Shown here: positions 46,763 through 57,111 of the stretch, one piece after another
How positions within the stretch are numbered: the first letter of the stretch is position 1
Layout: each line of letters starts with the position of its first letter
Assembly: GCF_900142845.1 (NCBI RefSeq)
Contig: NZ_FSRU01000002.1
Span: forward strand, 2,108,001-2,172,000
Direction: 5' to 3'
DNA length: 64,000 bases
DNA from: Paraburkholderia phenazinium
Lineage (GTDB): Bacteria > Pseudomonadota > Gammaproteobacteria > Burkholderiales > Burkholderiaceae
The notes under the pieces: generated by a model
Database searches by the model: none
What the model was told of the DNA's origin: nothing
The model's input: the letters and a program-made list of their open reading frames with translations, nothing else
Program-made: the position numbers and the translations under genes

Positions 46763-47683
46763 ATGGCGGACATGGAGACTACCCAGCACAACAACGCTCG
46801 TCCTGACTCAGCGACCGCGGCGGTCGCCCCACAGCGGGGCGGGGGCGCGGCGCGCCCGGTCGTAACGACACGGGACGGCGTCGAGCTGCCGCTGTACCGG
46901 TGGCCCGTCGCCGGTACCCGGCGCGCGACGGTGGCGCTACTGCACGGCCTCGCGGAACATGCCGGCCGCTACGCGGCGCTCGCCGAGCGGCTGAACGCAG
47001 CAGGCATCGAACTGCTCGCCATCGATCTGCGCGGCCACGGGCAAGCACCCGGCAAGCGCGCCCGGATCGATCGCTTCGATGACTATCTGCTCGACGCCGA
47101 GGGCTTGTTAGGCGTCGCGGCACGCGAAGGCGACCCCTTGTTCCTGATGGGCCACAGCATGGGCGGCGCGATTGCCGCGCTGTACGCGATCGAACGTCTG
47201 CCGGCAAGCGGCCACCGGCTGGCGGGGCTGATCCTGTCGAGTCCCGCGCTCGCGCCGGGCCGCGACGTACCGCGCTGGATGTTGACGATGAGCCAGATCA
47301 TCAGCCGCGTCTGGCCAGGCTTTCCCGCCATGAAGATCGACGCGGCGCTGCTGTCGCGCAACGCGGCGATCGTCGAGGCGAACCGCAACGATCCGCTGGT
47401 GCATCACGGGGCGATTCCGGCTCGCACCGGCGCGGAGATCTTGCTGGCGATGGCGCGCATCGAGCGCGGCCGTGCCGGTCTGCAGGTGCCCTTGCTGGTG
47501 TATCACGGCACCGCCGACAAGCTCACCGAACCCGACGGCAGCCGCGCGTTCGGCCAGCATGCCGGTTCGCCGGACAAGACGCTGACGCTTCACGAAGCGA
47601 GTTACCACGAAACGATGAACGACCTCGATCGCGAGCGGGTGATCGGCGAGTTGCTGGCGTGGATCGAGGCGCGGTGCGGTTGA
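46763..47683 (+). CDS. Alpha/beta hydrolase, monoacylglycerol-lipase-like
   Basis: About 306 residues. The nucleophile elbow is GHSMGG, the catalytic Asp is in YHGTADKLTEPDGS and the His in SYHETMND. The HGLAEHAGRYAALAERLN oxyanion region is characteristic of the monoglyceride lipase/lysophospholipase subgroup. The first ~35 residues are low complexity. The start may be ATG 46763 or 46772; neither has a strong ribosome site. It converges on the deacetylase gene with a 33-bp gap. Confidence 0.87.
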   Translation: MADMETTQHNNARPDSATAAVAPQRGGGAARPVVTTRDGVELPLYRWPVAGTRRATVALLHGLAEHAGRYAALAERLNAAGIELLAIDLRGHGQAPGKRARIDRFDDYLLDAEGLLGVAAREGDPLFLMGHSMGGAIAALYAIERLPASGHRLAGLILSSPALAPGRDVPRWMLTMSQIISRVWPGFPAMKIDAALLSRNAAIVEANRNDPLVHHGAIPARTGAEILLAMARIERGRAGLQVPLLVYHGTADKLTEPDGSRAFGQHAGSPDKTLTLHEASYHETMNDLDRERVIGELLAWIEARCG

Positions 47684-47716
47684 AGTTGCGCACGCCGCGC
47701 CGCGTGCCGGGGACGC

Positions 47717-48640
47717 TCAGATTCCCGCGAGCGCCCGCACGTGGGCGACCACGCTGCGCCCCAACGCCGACAGGTTGTATCCGCCCTCGAGGCAACTGAC
47801 GATCCGCCCCTGCGCATAGCGGTTGGCGATCTCGCGCACCTGATCGGTCAGCCACGCGTAATCGTCTTCGACGAGCCCCATGTTGCCGAGATCGTCCTCG
47901 CGATGTGCGTCGAACCCCGCCGAGACGAAGATCATCTCCGGCTTGAAGGCGTGCAGGCGCGGCAGCCACATCATATCCACCGCCTCGCGCACTTCCATGC
48001 CCTTGGAGCGTGCCGGCATCGGCAGGTTGACCATATTGGGCGCCTGGTTGTCGGCGCCGCTGAACGGATAGAACGGGTGCTGGAAGATGCTGCACATCAA
48101 CACCCGCGAGTCGCCGGAAAAAGCGGCTTCGGTGCCATTGCCGTGATGGACGTCGAAATCGATAATCGCGACTCGCTCCAGCCCATGCACTTCCAGTGCG
48201 TGGCGCGCGGCAATCGCGACGTTGTTGAAAAAGCAGAAGCCCATCGCGCGAGCCGGCTCCGCATGGTGACCGGGCGGCCGCACGCTGCAAAACGCGTTGT
48301 CGTAACGGCCTTCGATCACCGCGTCGGTGGCGGCCACCGCAGCGCCGGCGGCGCGCAAGGCGGCCTGCCAGGTATGCGGATTCATCGAGGTGTCCGGGTC
48401 GATCTCCGCGTAGCCTTCTTCAGGCGACCGGCTGCGGATGTAATCGACGTGCGCCTGGGTATGCACGCGCAGCAGCGCGGCCTCGTCGGCAAGCGGCGGC
48501 GACTCGCGCTCGATGAGCGCGTCGATGCGGCTGGCGATCAGTTGATCTTCAATTGCCTGCAGGCGCGCCGGACATTCGGGATGCCATTCGCCCATCTCGT
48601 GAAGCAGGCAGTCTGGGTGGGAATAAAAGGCTGTTGCCAT
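47717..48640 (-). CDS. Histone deacetylase-family (acetoin utilisation-like) deacetylase
   Basis: A 307-residue enzyme with the class II HDAC-type zinc fold. Visible motifs: RPPGHHAEPARAMGFCFFNNVAIAA, the metal-binding DFDVHHGNGTEAAF and AGFDAHREDDLGNM; the GGY loop is CLEGGYNLSALG. Bacterial members deacetylate small acetylamides or polyamines as well as proteins. The ATG at 48640 is used. It is divergent from mltB. Confidence 0.91.
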   Translation of the reverse strand: MATAFYSHPDCLLHEMGEWHPECPARLQAIEDQLIASRIDALIERESPPLADEAALLRVHTQAHVDYIRSRSPEEGYAEIDPDTSMNPHTWQAALRAAGAAVAATDAVIEGRYDNAFCSVRPPGHHAEPARAMGFCFFNNVAIAARHALEVHGLERVAIIDFDVHHGNGTEAAFSGDSRVLMCSIFQHPFYPFSGADNQAPNMVNLPMPARSKGMEVREAVDMMWLPRLHAFKPEMIFVSAGFDAHREDDLGNMGLVEDDYAWLTDQVREIANRYAQGRIVSCLEGGYNLSALGRSVVAHVRALAGI

Positions 48641-48855
48641 GATTCTCTTCTGCGTCGCTTCGCGCAAGCGCGCGCGGCGTGTCTCCGTCCAAAGGCGCGC
48701 ACACGCGGCGCGCCCAACCCCATCAAGTTACCACACCCTTTGCCGGAGACGCCCTGCGGCAACGGTTCTGCACAGTTCCGCAATGGGCCTCGGGTATACT
48801 GCCCCGTAACCTTCCGTCACCGTCTGTCTCCTTCGCACTGCTCTCCCAGTTCACT

Positions 48856-50196
48856 ATGACCGTCAAGCTTGCTCCGTCCGCACGAAACCGGCTACGCACC
48901 CAGAAAGTAGCCACTGCACTATCCGTCGCATGGTGCGTGTTCGCGGCAGCCAGTCCGGCCGAGGCACAGACCAGCGCCCCGCAGCGGCCGCTGCTGGTGA
49001 CGCAGTCTCAGCCGCAACAAGCGGTGCCGCAAGGCCAGACCTTCGAAGAAGAAATCATTCCGCAGCGCTACGCGAACAACCCTGACGTCGACGGTTTCAT
49101 CAACGACATGGTGGCGCGCTACGACTTCGATCCCGCCACGCTGCATACGTTGTTCGCCGGTGTCAGTTACTCGACGACCGCGGTCAAGCTCGTCACACCG
49201 TCGACGGCGCCGTCGGTGAAGAACTGGCGCGTGTACCAGTCGCGCTTTCTCGACCCGGTCCGCATCAATGCGGGCGTGCGGTTCTGGCGTAACAACCAGG
49301 CCACGCTGCAACGCGCCTATGAGGAATTCGGCGTGCCGCCCGAGGTGATCGTCGGCATTCTCGGTGTGGAGACCATCTACGGGCGCTTCATGGGCAACTT
49401 CCGCGTGCTCGATGCACTGACCACGCTCGCCTTCGATTACCCGAACACGCCGAACCGCGCCGATCGCGAGCAGACCTTCCGCAAGAATCTCGAAGACTAT
49501 CTGGTCTGGACCCGCGACTCGCAAATCGACCCTACCTCGGTACTCGGTTCGTACACGGGCGCAATCGGCATTCCGCAGTTTCTGCCGAGCAGCATCGTGC
49601 AGTATGCGATCTCGTATGACGGCAACAAGCAGATCGACTTGCGCACCAGCCAGGCCGATGCGATCGGCAGCGTCGCGAACTATCTGAAGCAGAACGGCTG
49701 GGAAAACGGCCGCCCGGTGATCTGGGACATCAGCCCGGATGCCGGCAGTCAGGGCATCGCCCAGGCCGCCGCCGATGGTCAGCCCGAGCCGCACTGGCCG
49801 CTCGAACAACTGCTGCGCGCCGGCCTGCTGCTGAACCAGCCGGGTCTGGACATGGCCGCGGAGGCCGGTACGCCGGTGACCATCGTCGACCTCCCCTCAC
49901 CTGGACTGCCGACTGAATACAAGCTGGGGCTGAAGAATTTCTACGTCCTGACGCGCTATAACCGCAGCTTCTTTTACGCGCTATCGGTGTATCAGCTCGG
50001 CGAGAAGATCAAGGCGCAAATGGAGGCGTCCGGCGATCTGGACAGCAACGGCGCACCGGCCTCGATGGCGCCGCCTGCGGCACTGCCAGGTACAGCGCCT
50101 GCACCGATGGTCAGGCCTGCGCCTGCCGCTGTTCCGGGTACTGCGCCGCTGGGCCTGCCGGCTCCGATACCGGCCCCCGCTGAGGACGCGCAATAA
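48856..50196 (+). CDS. mltB: Lytic murein transglycosylase B
   Basis: A 446-residue protein. The signal peptide runs to AEAQ (residue ~38); no lipobox is present, so it may be soluble or loosely bound in the periplasm. The catalytic Glu is in GVETIYGRFMGNFRVLDAL; the MltB motifs GAIGIPQFLPSSI and QADAIGSVANYLKQNGW follow. The C-terminal ~75 residues are Ala/Pro-rich. It cleaves peptidoglycan glycan strands, forming 1,6-anhydro ends. A TATACT at 48795-48800 could be the -10 element. Confidence 0.93.
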   Translation: MTVKLAPSARNRLRTQKVATALSVAWCVFAAASPAEAQTSAPQRPLLVTQSQPQQAVPQGQTFEEEIIPQRYANNPDVDGFINDMVARYDFDPATLHTLFAGVSYSTTAVKLVTPSTAPSVKNWRVYQSRFLDPVRINAGVRFWRNNQATLQRAYEEFGVPPEVIVGILGVETIYGRFMGNFRVLDALTTLAFDYPNTPNRADREQTFRKNLEDYLVWTRDSQIDPTSVLGSYTGAIGIPQFLPSSIVQYAISYDGNKQIDLRTSQADAIGSVANYLKQNGWENGRPVIWDISPDAGSQGIAQAAADGQPEPHWPLEQLLRAGLLLNQPGLDMAAEAGTPVTIVDLPSPGLPTEYKLGLKNFYVLTRYNRSFFYALSVYQLGEKIKAQMEASGDLDSNGAPASMAPPAALPGTAPAPMVRPAPAAVPGTAPLGLPAPIPAPAEDAQ

Positions 50197-50254
50197 GCGG
50201 CCGGCAAGCGCTTCGCTTCCTTCCGCTGGAATCGAAGCGGGAATTGCCTGAATG

Positions 50255-50291
50255 AAAAAGCGCCGGTCAGTTTGAACTGAGCGGCGCTTTT
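50255..50291. terminator. Bidirectional terminator between mltB and cysM
   Basis: AAAAGCGCCG (50256-50265) pairs with CGGCGCTTTT (50282-50291); an inner TCAGTT/AACTGA stem extends the hairpin. It ends both convergent transcripts. Confidence 0.88.
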
Positions 50292-50352
50292 GTTTGGTGA
50301 AGCGTTTGGTGAGACGTCTGCGACGTATCAGGCCATCAAGGCCTGCCCTGAC

Positions 50353-51255
50353 TCACGCCGGGAACACGCCCGTGGACAGATAGCGGTCGCCGCGATCGCA
50401 CACCACGAACACGATGGTCGCATTCTCGACCTGCCGCGCGATCCGCAAAGCCACTTCGCACGCGCCCGCTGCCGAAATACCGCAGAAGATCCCTTCGACC
50501 GCCGCCATCTTGCGCGCCATCGCTTCGGAGGCCGCCTGGCTCACGTTCTCGACGCGATCGACCCGGCTGCGATCGAAGATCTTCGGCAGATACGCTTCGG
50601 GCCACTTGCGGATACCCGGAATACGTGAGCCCTCTTCCGGCTGCGCGCCGATAATTTCCACCGCCTGATTCTGTTCCTTCAGATACTGCGATACGCCCAT
50701 GATCGTGCCGGTGGTGCCCATGGCCGACACGAAGTGCGTGATGCGTCCTTCGGTCTCCTGCCAGATTTCGGGGCCGGTGGTTTCGTAATGAGCGAGCGGG
50801 TTGTCCGGGTTCGCAAACTGGTCGAGGATGATGCCCTTGCCTTCGCGCTGCATCTGCTCGGCGAGATCGCGGGCGTATTCCATGCCGCCCGTCACCGGCG
50901 TCAGCACGATCTGCGCGCCGTAGGCAGCCATGCTCTGACGGCGCTCGACGGACAGGTCTTCCGGCATGATCAGCACCATCTTGTAGCCGCGAATGGCGGC
51001 CGCCATGGCGAGCGCGATGCCGGTATTGCCGCTGGTGGATTCGATCAGCGTATCGCCCGGCTTGATGCGGCCGCGCATTTCGGCCTTCTTGATCATCGAC
51101 AACGCCGGGCGGTCTTTCACCGAACCCGCCGGGTTGTTGCCTTCGAGCTTGCCGAGGATCACGTTATTGCGGCTGCGGATCTCGTCGTCGGGCAGGCGGA
51201 CGAGCTGTACGAGCGGCGTATTGCCGATCGTGTCTTCAATCGTTTTGTAAGCCAT
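50353..51255 (-). CDS. cysM: Cysteine synthase B
   Basis: A 300-residue PLP enzyme. The PLP Lys is in NPAGSVKDRPA; substrate loop STSGNTGIALAMAAAIRGYK; the MEYARDLAEQM segment and the small-residue C-terminus are CysM-like rather than CysK-like. It makes cysteine or S-sulfocysteine from O-acetylserine. The ATG at 51255 has only a weak site. It stands alone after comEA with a terminator between. Confidence 0.94.
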   Translation of the reverse strand: MAYKTIEDTIGNTPLVQLVRLPDDEIRSRNNVILGKLEGNNPAGSVKDRPALSMIKKAEMRGRIKPGDTLIESTSGNTGIALAMAAAIRGYKMVLIMPEDLSVERRQSMAAYGAQIVLTPVTGGMEYARDLAEQMQREGKGIILDQFANPDNPLAHYETTGPEIWQETEGRITHFVSAMGTTGTIMGVSQYLKEQNQAVEIIGAQPEEGSRIPGIRKWPEAYLPKIFDRSRVDRVENVSQAASEAMARKMAAVEGIFCGISAAGACEVALRIARQVENATIVFVVCDRGDRYLSTGVFPA

Positions 51256-51408
51256 ATCGGGGTGCGGTGCAGTCGCTGCGCGGAGTCTTCAATCCAACGA
51301 TTCTAAACTACCGTGCGTCGGCCTGCCGTGCGGCCCTGTCAGCGGCATGGATGCAGCCGCGCACGGGCATGGCGATATAACGTTGAGATATAAGCCGGCG
51401 CGCAACGC

Positions 51409-51435
51409 AAAAAGCCCGCGGTCGAGCACCGCGGG
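51409..51435 (-). terminator. Terminator after the comEA-like gene
   Basis: CCCGCGGT (51415-51422) pairs with ACCGCGGG (51428-51435) around a 5-nt loop; on the minus strand a T-run (51409-51413) follows. It lies 107 bp past the comEA-like stop. Confidence 0.85.
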
Positions 51436-51542
51436 AGCCAGTCATCTGAGTGACGGCTGAAGGAGTGTGCTGTGCCGACTCCAACCAGAAAGGACATTCA
51501 CCTTGCGGCGGCGCGGGGGCAAGCACGCGCCGCCGCACGGGG

Positions 51543-51926
51543 CTATTTCTTCACCACCACGGCCGCGCCGCTCTTCTGCGTGCCGGCCGCATTCGCGGCA
51601 GCGGCCGTAGCAGTCGCGGCCTTGCCCTGCGCCGGCGCCGCAGCCTGTGCGCCAGCAGCAGCGCCAGCCGGACCGACAGCGAGACCCTCCGCCTGCAGGC
51701 GCTCGACGGTATGCCCGCCCATGCCCTTGACGCGCTTGCTGAGATCCGCCGTGTCCTTATACGGACCGTGCGCATCGCGCTCTTCAAGAATCGCTTTCGC
51801 TTTGGCCGGACCGATGCCCTTGATGCCACGCAGGGCGGCTTCGTTGGCCGTGTTGACGTCGACCGCCGCATAGGCGTGACCGAACGCGGCGAGCATTGCC
51901 GCGGTAACCATGATTTTTCGCAACAT
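51543..51926 (-). CDS. ComEA-like helix-hairpin-helix protein
   Basis: A 127-residue exported protein with signal peptide residues 1-19 (GHAYA|AVDVNTA). The HhH core is VDVNTANEAALRGIKGIGPAKAKAILEERDAHGPYKDTADLSKRVKGMG, a DNA-binding fold as in ComEA. The C-terminal ~50 residues are Ala/Gln-rich. ComEA is the periplasmic DNA receptor in natural transformation; a DNA-uptake role is inferred. GGGAGA precedes the ATG at 51926. Confidence 0.9.
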   Translation of the reverse strand: MLRKIMVTAAMLAAFGHAYAAVDVNTANEAALRGIKGIGPAKAKAILEERDAHGPYKDTADLSKRVKGMGGHTVERLQAEGLAVGPAGAAAGAQAAAPAQGKAATATAAAANAAGTQKSGAAVVVKK

Positions 51927-52002
51927 ATGGAATCTCCCTCTACAACCTGCCGGTGACGACCACCGGCGAGGAGATTCCAGTTTAAAGAGGTCTACGAATG
52001 AT

Positions 52003-52995
52003 TTATAGCTGGCCGAATAGCCAACGCACGTAGCGGTCGACACCTTCCTGCACGCTCAGGAACGGCGCGTCGTAGCCGGCGGCGCGCAGCTTCGTGAGGT
52101 CCGCTTGCGTGAAGCACTGATACTTGCCGCGCAGTGCGTCGGGAAACGGAATGTACTCGATCAGCCCACGTTGCACCTGCTCGGCGAGCGAAAGCGGAGC
52201 CTCGTTGTTCAGCGCGCGCAACGTATTGACGACGGTGCTCGCGATGTCGTTGAACGGCTGCGCGCGACCGCTGCCGAGATTGAAGATACCCGAGCGCTCC
52301 GGATGATCGAAGAAGTGCAGATTGACCTTCGTGACGTCTTCAACCGAAACGAAATCGCGCGTCTGCTCGCCGGCGGCATAACCGTTGTATTCGCCGAACA
52401 GCTTGACCTTGCCCTCGGCGCGGAACTGGTTGAAATTGTGGAACGCCACCGAGGCCATGCGGCCCTTGTGGGTCTCGCGCTGACCATACACGTTGAAGTA
52501 GCGAAAGCCCGCGATCTGGCTTTTCGCGGTGGGCAGCACGCGGCGGATCACCTGATCGAACAGGAACTTCGAATAGCCGTAGACGTTGAGCGGCTGCTCC
52601 ACTTCACGCTCTTCGACGAAGCGGCTGGAGCCGCCGTACGTGGCCGCGGAAGACGCATAGAGGAACTGCGTGCCCTGGGCGAGACACGCGTCGAGTACCG
52701 CGCGGCTATAGCGGAAATTGTTGTCCATCATGTAGCGGCCGTCGGTTTCCATCGTGTCCGAACAGGCGCCTTCGTGGAACACCGCGCGCACCTTGCCGAA
52801 ATCGCCGCGCGCAAAGCGTTCGACGAATTCGGTCTTGTCGAGATAGTCGTCAATTTCGCAATCGACGAGGTTCTTGAACTTGTCCGCGCGCGTGAGATTG
52901 TCGACCGCGATGATGCGTTGTTCACCGCGCTCGTTGAGCGCTTTCACGAGATTGCTGCCGATAAAGCCGGCCGCGCCGGTGACGATGAGAGTCAT
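52003..52995 (-). CDS. hldD: ADP-L-glycero-D-manno-heptose 6-epimerase
   Basis: A 330-residue extended SDR epimerase. The NAD site is [19 protein letters not shown]; the YxxxK pair is in [12 protein letters not shown]; the heptose-epimerase segment [19 protein letters not shown] is intact. It completes ADP-L,D-heptose for lipopolysaccharide core. ATG 52995 is the conserved start. It follows hldE in the same direction. Confidence 0.96.
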   Translation of the reverse strand: MTLIVTGAAGFIGSNLVKALNERGEQRIIAVDNLTRADKFKNLVDCEIDDYLDKTEFVERFARGDFGKVRAVFHEGACSDTMETDGRYMMDNNFRYSRAVLDACLAQGTQFLYASSAATYGGSSRFVEEREVEQPLNVYGYSKFLFDQVIRRVLPTAKSQIAGFRYFNVYGQRETHKGRMASVAFHNFNQFRAEGKVKLFGEYNGYAAGEQTRDFVSVEDVTKVNLHFFDHPERSGIFNLGSGRAQPFNDIASTVVNTLRALNNEAPLSLAEQVQRGLIEYIPFPDALRGKYQCFTQADLTKLRAAGYDAPFLSVQEGVDRYVRWLFGQL

Positions 52996-53072
52996 GGTCG
53001 TCCTGTCCCGAAATTGGGTTCGACTGACGCCCGCCGCCCGCGCCGCAAACGCGCGCGAGGCGGCGTGCGGCA

Positions 53073-54077
53073 TTAGAGAAAGAGTTCGTCGTAGTCGACG
53101 GTAGCGGTGCCGAGCTTGCCGACCACGATGCCGGCCGCGCGATTCGCCAGCGCCACCGCATCGACAAGCGACAGGCCCGCGCCGAGCATCACGGCGAGCG
53201 TGGCGATCACGGTGTCGCCGGCACCCGAGACATCATACACTTCGCGTGCCACGGCCGAAGCGTGCAGGATGCCGTCGTCCGAGAAGAGCGTCATGCCTTC
53301 TTCCGAGCGCGTCAGCAGCAGCGCCTTGAATTCGAGTTCGGTGCGCAGCTTCGTCACGCGCGCAATCAGATCGTCTTCCGACTTCCATTGCCCGACCACC
53401 TCGCGCAACTCGGCGCGATTCGGCGTGATCAGGGTCGCGCCACGGTAGCGCTCCCAATCGTCGCCCTTCGGATCCACCAGCACCGGCTTGCCTGCCGCAT
53501 GCGCCTTCGCGATCATTTTCGTGACGTGCGTCAGGCCGCCTTTGGCGTAATCGGACATCAGGATCACGTCGTGAGCGGGCAGCAACTCGTCAAAGCGTGC
53601 GAGGCTGGCGAGCAGCACTTCGTGCGTCGGAGTGTTCTCGAAATCGACCCGCAGCAACTGTTGCTGACGCGACAGCACGCGCAGCTTGATCGTGGTCAGC
53701 AAGGCCGGGTCGCGCTCCAGATGCGGCACCACACCGCTATCGTCGAGCAACTGGACGATGCGCTCGCCGGGCTCGTCGTGTCCGACCACGCAGAGCAGCC
53801 CCGCCTGCGCGCCGAGCGCGACCGCGTTGCGTGCGACGTTCGCCGCGCCGCCCAGCCGGTCTTCCTGCTTCTGCACGTGCACCACAGGCACCGGCGCTTC
53901 CGGCGAAATACGGTTGACGTCGCCGAACCAGTAACGGTCGAGCATCACATCGCCGACCACCAGCACCCGGGCTCCGGCGAGCCGCTCACGCGGCACGGCG
54001 ACGGCCCCGGGAGCGGACACGGCGGTTTCGTTGAGGGTGGTCTCAGGCATCGGCTGGGAGTTCGGTGGGTTGGGCAT
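53073..54077 (-). CDS. hldE: D-glycero-beta-D-manno-heptose-7-phosphate kinase
   Basis: A ~334-residue PfkB-type kinase domain ([65 protein letters not shown]). The adenylyltransferase half of bifunctional HldE is absent, so it is the kinase-only (HldA/RfaE1) type and a separate HldC should exist elsewhere. The start is uncertain: ATG 54077 lies inside the end of ugd; ATG 54050 is an alternative. It overlaps ugd by 35 bp, so the two are likely coupled. Confidence 0.93.
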   Translation of the reverse strand: MPNPPNSQPMPETTLNETAVSAPGAVAVPRERLAGARVLVVGDVMLDRYWFGDVNRISPEAPVPVVHVQKQEDRLGGAANVARNAVALGAQAGLLCVVGHDEPGERIVQLLDDSGVVPHLERDPALLTTIKLRVLSRQQQLLRVDFENTPTHEVLLASLARFDELLPAHDVILMSDYAKGGLTHVTKMIAKAHAAGKPVLVDPKGDDWERYRGATLITPNRAELREVVGQWKSEDDLIARVTKLRTELEFKALLLTRSEEGMTLFSDDGILHASAVAREVYDVSGAGDTVIATLAVMLGAGLSLVDAVALANRAAGIVVGKLGTATVDYDELFL

Positions 54078-55446
54078 AGGGACGTCCAATCGAGTGGTAA
54101 TCGATACCCAGTTCGGTCATCGCTTCCGGTTCGTAGAGGTTGCGGCCGTCGAAGATCAGCGGCGTCTTCAGCACCGATTTCAGATGCACGAAGTCCGGGC
54201 TCTTGAACTCCTTCCATTCGGTGACGATCACCAGCGCGTCGGCGCCGACGAGAGTCTCGTTCTGGGTACTCGTGAAGTGCAGACGCGACAGGTGTTCGGG
54301 CGCATCGTGCAGGTCGATCGCGAAAACGCGGCGCGCTTCGGTGATGGCGACCGGATCGTACGCCCGCACGTTGGCGCCGCGCGCCAGCAGCTCGGCGATG
54401 ATGCGCCGGCTCGGCGCTTCGCGCATATCGTCGGTGTTCGGCTTGAACGCGAGGCCCCATACGGCGAAGGTGCGGCCGCTCAGATCCTCGCCGAGCTTGC
54501 CGGTAACCTTGCGCACAAGCACTTCCTTCTGCTCGTGATTCACCGCTTCGACCGCTTCGAGAATGCGCAGGTTGTGGCCGCTCTCGCTGGCGGTGCGCAC
54601 GAGGGCCTGCACATCCTTCGGGAAGCACGATCCGCCATAGCCGCAGCCGGCGTACAGGAAGTGATAGCCGATGCGCGGGTCGGAGCCGATCCCGCGGCGT
54701 ACCGCTTCGATATCCGCCCCGACGCGATCCGCGAGGTTCGCCATCTCGTTCATGAACGAGATGCGCGTGGCGAGCATGGCGTTCGCCGCATACTTGGTGA
54801 ATTCCGCCGAGCGCACGTCCATGTAGAGCGTGCGTTCGTGATTGCGGTTAAACGGCGCGTACAGACGCTTCATCAGCTCGCGCGCACGCATGCCGGCGTC
54901 GTCTTCGTCATGGCCGAGCACGATGCGGTCGGGGCGCATGAAGTCGTCGACCGCCGCGCCTTCTTTCAGGAACTCCGGGTTCGAGACGACCGAGAAGCGA
55001 TGCTGCTCGCTCTCGCCGAGACCGCGCTTCGTCAGCTCTTCTTCCACGACAGCGCGCACGCGTTGCGCGGTGCCGACCGGGACCGTCGACTTGTCGACGA
55101 TCACCTTGAAGCCGTTCATCGTGCGGCCGATATTGCGCGCCGCTTCGAGAACGTATTGCAGATCGGCCGAGCCGTCTTCATCGGGCGGCGTGCCGACCGC
55201 GATGAACTGGACCTCGCCGTGCGCCACGCTCGCTTCGACATCCGTCGAAAACGTGATGCGCCGCGCGGCCCGGGTGCGGGCGATGATTTCCTGCAACCCA
55301 GGTTCGTGAATCGGGACGCCGCCATTGTTCAGAATCTCGATCTTGCGCGGATCGACATCCAGACAGAAAACGTCGTGGCCGATTTCGGCAAGGCACGCGC
55401 CAGTGACAAGGCCGACATAGCCCGTGCCGATAATGGTGATTTTCAT
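54043..55446 (-). CDS. ugd: UDP-glucose 6-dehydrogenase
   Basis: A 467-residue enzyme oxidising UDP-glucose to UDP-glucuronate with two NAD+. [23 protein letters not shown] is the NAD site; the catalytic Cys is in [40 protein letters not shown] closes the C-terminal domain. GGAA precedes the ATG at 55446. Product feeds exopolysaccharide, LPS or Ara4N synthesis. It precedes hldE and hldD, forming an envelope-sugar unit. Confidence 0.97.
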   Translation of the reverse strand: MKITIIGTGYVGLVTGACLAEIGHDVFCLDVDPRKIEILNNGGVPIHEPGLQEIIARTRAARRITFSTDVEASVAHGEVQFIAVGTPPDEDGSADLQYVLEAARNIGRTMNGFKVIVDKSTVPVGTAQRVRAVVEEELTKRGLGESEQHRFSVVSNPEFLKEGAAVDDFMRPDRIVLGHDEDDAGMRARELMKRLYAPFNRNHERTLYMDVRSAEFTKYAANAMLATRISFMNEMANLADRVGADIEAVRRGIGSDPRIGYHFLYAGCGYGGSCFPKDVQALVRTASESGHNLRILEAVEAVNHEQKEVLVRKVTGKLGEDLSGRTFAVWGLAFKPNTDDMREAPSRRIIAELLARGANVRAYDPVAITEARRVFAIDLHDAPEHLSRLHFTSTQNETLVGADALVIVTEWKEFKSPDFVHLKSVLKTPLIFDGRNLYEPEAMTELGIDYHSIGRPYAQPTELPADA

Positions 55447-55580
55447 ACGCGTTCCGCTAATGGGTTCCGGTGAGGATTTCCGGTATTGAATCCGGCGCTG
55501 ACTGCCGTACACGAACAGCCCATGCATGCTGCAACGGCCGGCACACTCCGGCGTGGCGTTGCGCGGTCATGACGCGCCGC

Positions 55581-56756
55581 TCAGCTTGACGCTGCGATCG
55601 GCTCGACGCGCCGCGGTGCATAGGTTTCCCACCCACTGCAACCCGGACACTGCCAATAGAAAAGACGTGCCCGGAAACCGCAATTCTGGCACGTATATCG
55701 TGGCAGATTTTTGGTGCGCTGCTTGATCAGCGTACGCATCAGTTCCAGTTCGCTGCGGCGCGGCTCCTCCGCGCTCGCCTGCTGCGCTTCGAGCAGCCGC
55801 GTCATGCCGGCGAGGTTCGGCGATTTCTGCATCTGCGAGCGTGCGAGCGCGTGCGCCGCATCCTGCCCGCGCAGGGCCGCGACGTGCTGGTAGGCCACGT
55901 CCAGCAGATCGTTCGAAGGATAGCGGTCGACCCAGCTCGTCAGCAGATCCGCCCCGTCCTCCGGGCGCCCGAGCGCTTCATACGCTTTCATCAGCTTTTC
56001 GGCCACCAGCGGCAGATACGAAGAGTTTTGCTCCTCGACTTTCAGCCAATGCGCGATTGCAGCCTCCGGCGCGCCGCCCACCATGTCCACATCGCCGAAC
56101 AGGATGGTCGCGCGCACGCTTTGCGAGTTGGCCTTCAACGCCAGATGCAACTGGTGGCGAGCCTCATCGGGCTTCTTTTGCTGGAGTGCTTCCTGCGCCA
56201 GTTCACAGTGGAACTGGGCGATTTCCTTGTCCAGCGACTCGGCGCCCATTGTTTCGAGGTGACGCGCGGTGTCGATCGACTTGTGCCAGTCCTTCTCGAT
56301 CTCATAGATGGTGAGCAGCGCGCGCTGGGCGCCCAATGCATGCTCACCGGCCTCGAGCGAGCGGAAGGTCTCTTCCGCGCGGTCCAGCAGGCCCGCCTTC
56401 AGGAAGTCCTGCCCCAGCTCATAGGCCGCATGATCGCGCTCCTTGACCGGCAGGTCGGCACGGCTCAGCAGGTTCTGATGCACGCGAATCGCGCGGTCCG
56501 TCTCGCCGCGGCGGCGGAACAGATTGCCCAGCGCGAAATGCAGCTCGATGGTTTCCGGGTCGAGCTTGACGACCTCGATGAACGCATCGATAGCCTGGTC
56601 CGGTTGCTCATTGAGCAGGAAATTGAGGCCGCGGAAATACGAACGCGGCAGGTTGGCGCTCTCGGACAGCAGCGTCTTGAGGTCGTAGCGCGCGGCCATC
56701 CAGCCGAACGCGAAAGCGACGGGAATGACCAGCAGCCACCAGAAGTCTAGATCCAT
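55581..56756 (-). CDS. lapB: Lipopolysaccharide assembly protein B (YciM)
   Basis: A 391-residue protein, as in E. coli (389). Membrane anchor MDLDFWWLLVIPVAFAFGW, then a TPR region (LHFALGNLFRRRGETDRAIRVHQ etc.) and the C-terminal rubredoxin-like zinc site CQNCGFRARLFYWQCPGC. LapB presents LpxC to FtsH and thereby controls lipid A synthesis. It lies 61 bp after lapA in the same direction. Confidence 0.96.
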   Translation of the reverse strand: MDLDFWWLLVIPVAFAFGWMAARYDLKTLLSESANLPRSYFRGLNFLLNEQPDQAIDAFIEVVKLDPETIELHFALGNLFRRRGETDRAIRVHQNLLSRADLPVKERDHAAYELGQDFLKAGLLDRAEETFRSLEAGEHALGAQRALLTIYEIEKDWHKSIDTARHLETMGAESLDKEIAQFHCELAQEALQQKKPDEARHQLHLALKANSQSVRATILFGDVDMVGGAPEAAIAHWLKVEEQNSSYLPLVAEKLMKAYEALGRPEDGADLLTSWVDRYPSNDLLDVAYQHVAALRGQDAAHALARSQMQKSPNLAGMTRLLEAQQASAEEPRRSELELMRTLIKQRTKNLPRYTCQNCGFRARLFYWQCPGCSGWETYAPRRVEPIAASS

Positions 56757-56817
56757 GCGATTGATCGGGAGTACAGAAACGAAAGCCGCGTGCCTCGGGC
56801 ACACGGCATGGGAAAAC

Positions 56818-57111
56818 CTAGATCAGCGGCGGCAGCGGCGGTTGCTCGACCACCACCGGGGCCTCGCGCGCCACGCGCAGCTCACGCTTCAGGCGGCCGT
56901 TTTCGAGCCGCAGCCGAAACAGCGCCGGCACCGCCGACACCAGCCCGGCCAGCAAACCGACCACAAAGAACGCGAGGCCGATGAGGATCAGCGGGGCGGA
57001 CCATGCGTAGCCGGCCAGGAAATTCAGCGTAGCGGTTTGCGTGTTGGAGAGTGCGAGCACCAGCAGCAGCACGAACACCAGAACGCGGATCAGCCAGACG
57101 ATAAATTTCAT
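56818..57111 (-). CDS. lapA: LapA family inner-membrane protein
   Basis: A 97-residue protein with two hydrophobic segments (IVWLIRVLVFVLLLVLALSN, then APLILIGLAFFVVGLLAGL) and a basic/coiled C-terminus (LRLENGRLKRELRVAREA) ending in a Pro-rich tail. This is the LapA/YciS layout. The ATG at 57111 is chosen because the segment starts there; a longer in-frame extension is not typical. It pairs with lapB. Confidence 0.9.
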   Translation of the reverse strand: MKFIVWLIRVLVFVLLLVLALSNTQTATLNFLAGYAWSAPLILIGLAFFVVGLLAGLVSAVPALFRLRLENGRLKRELRVAREAPVVVEQPPLPPLI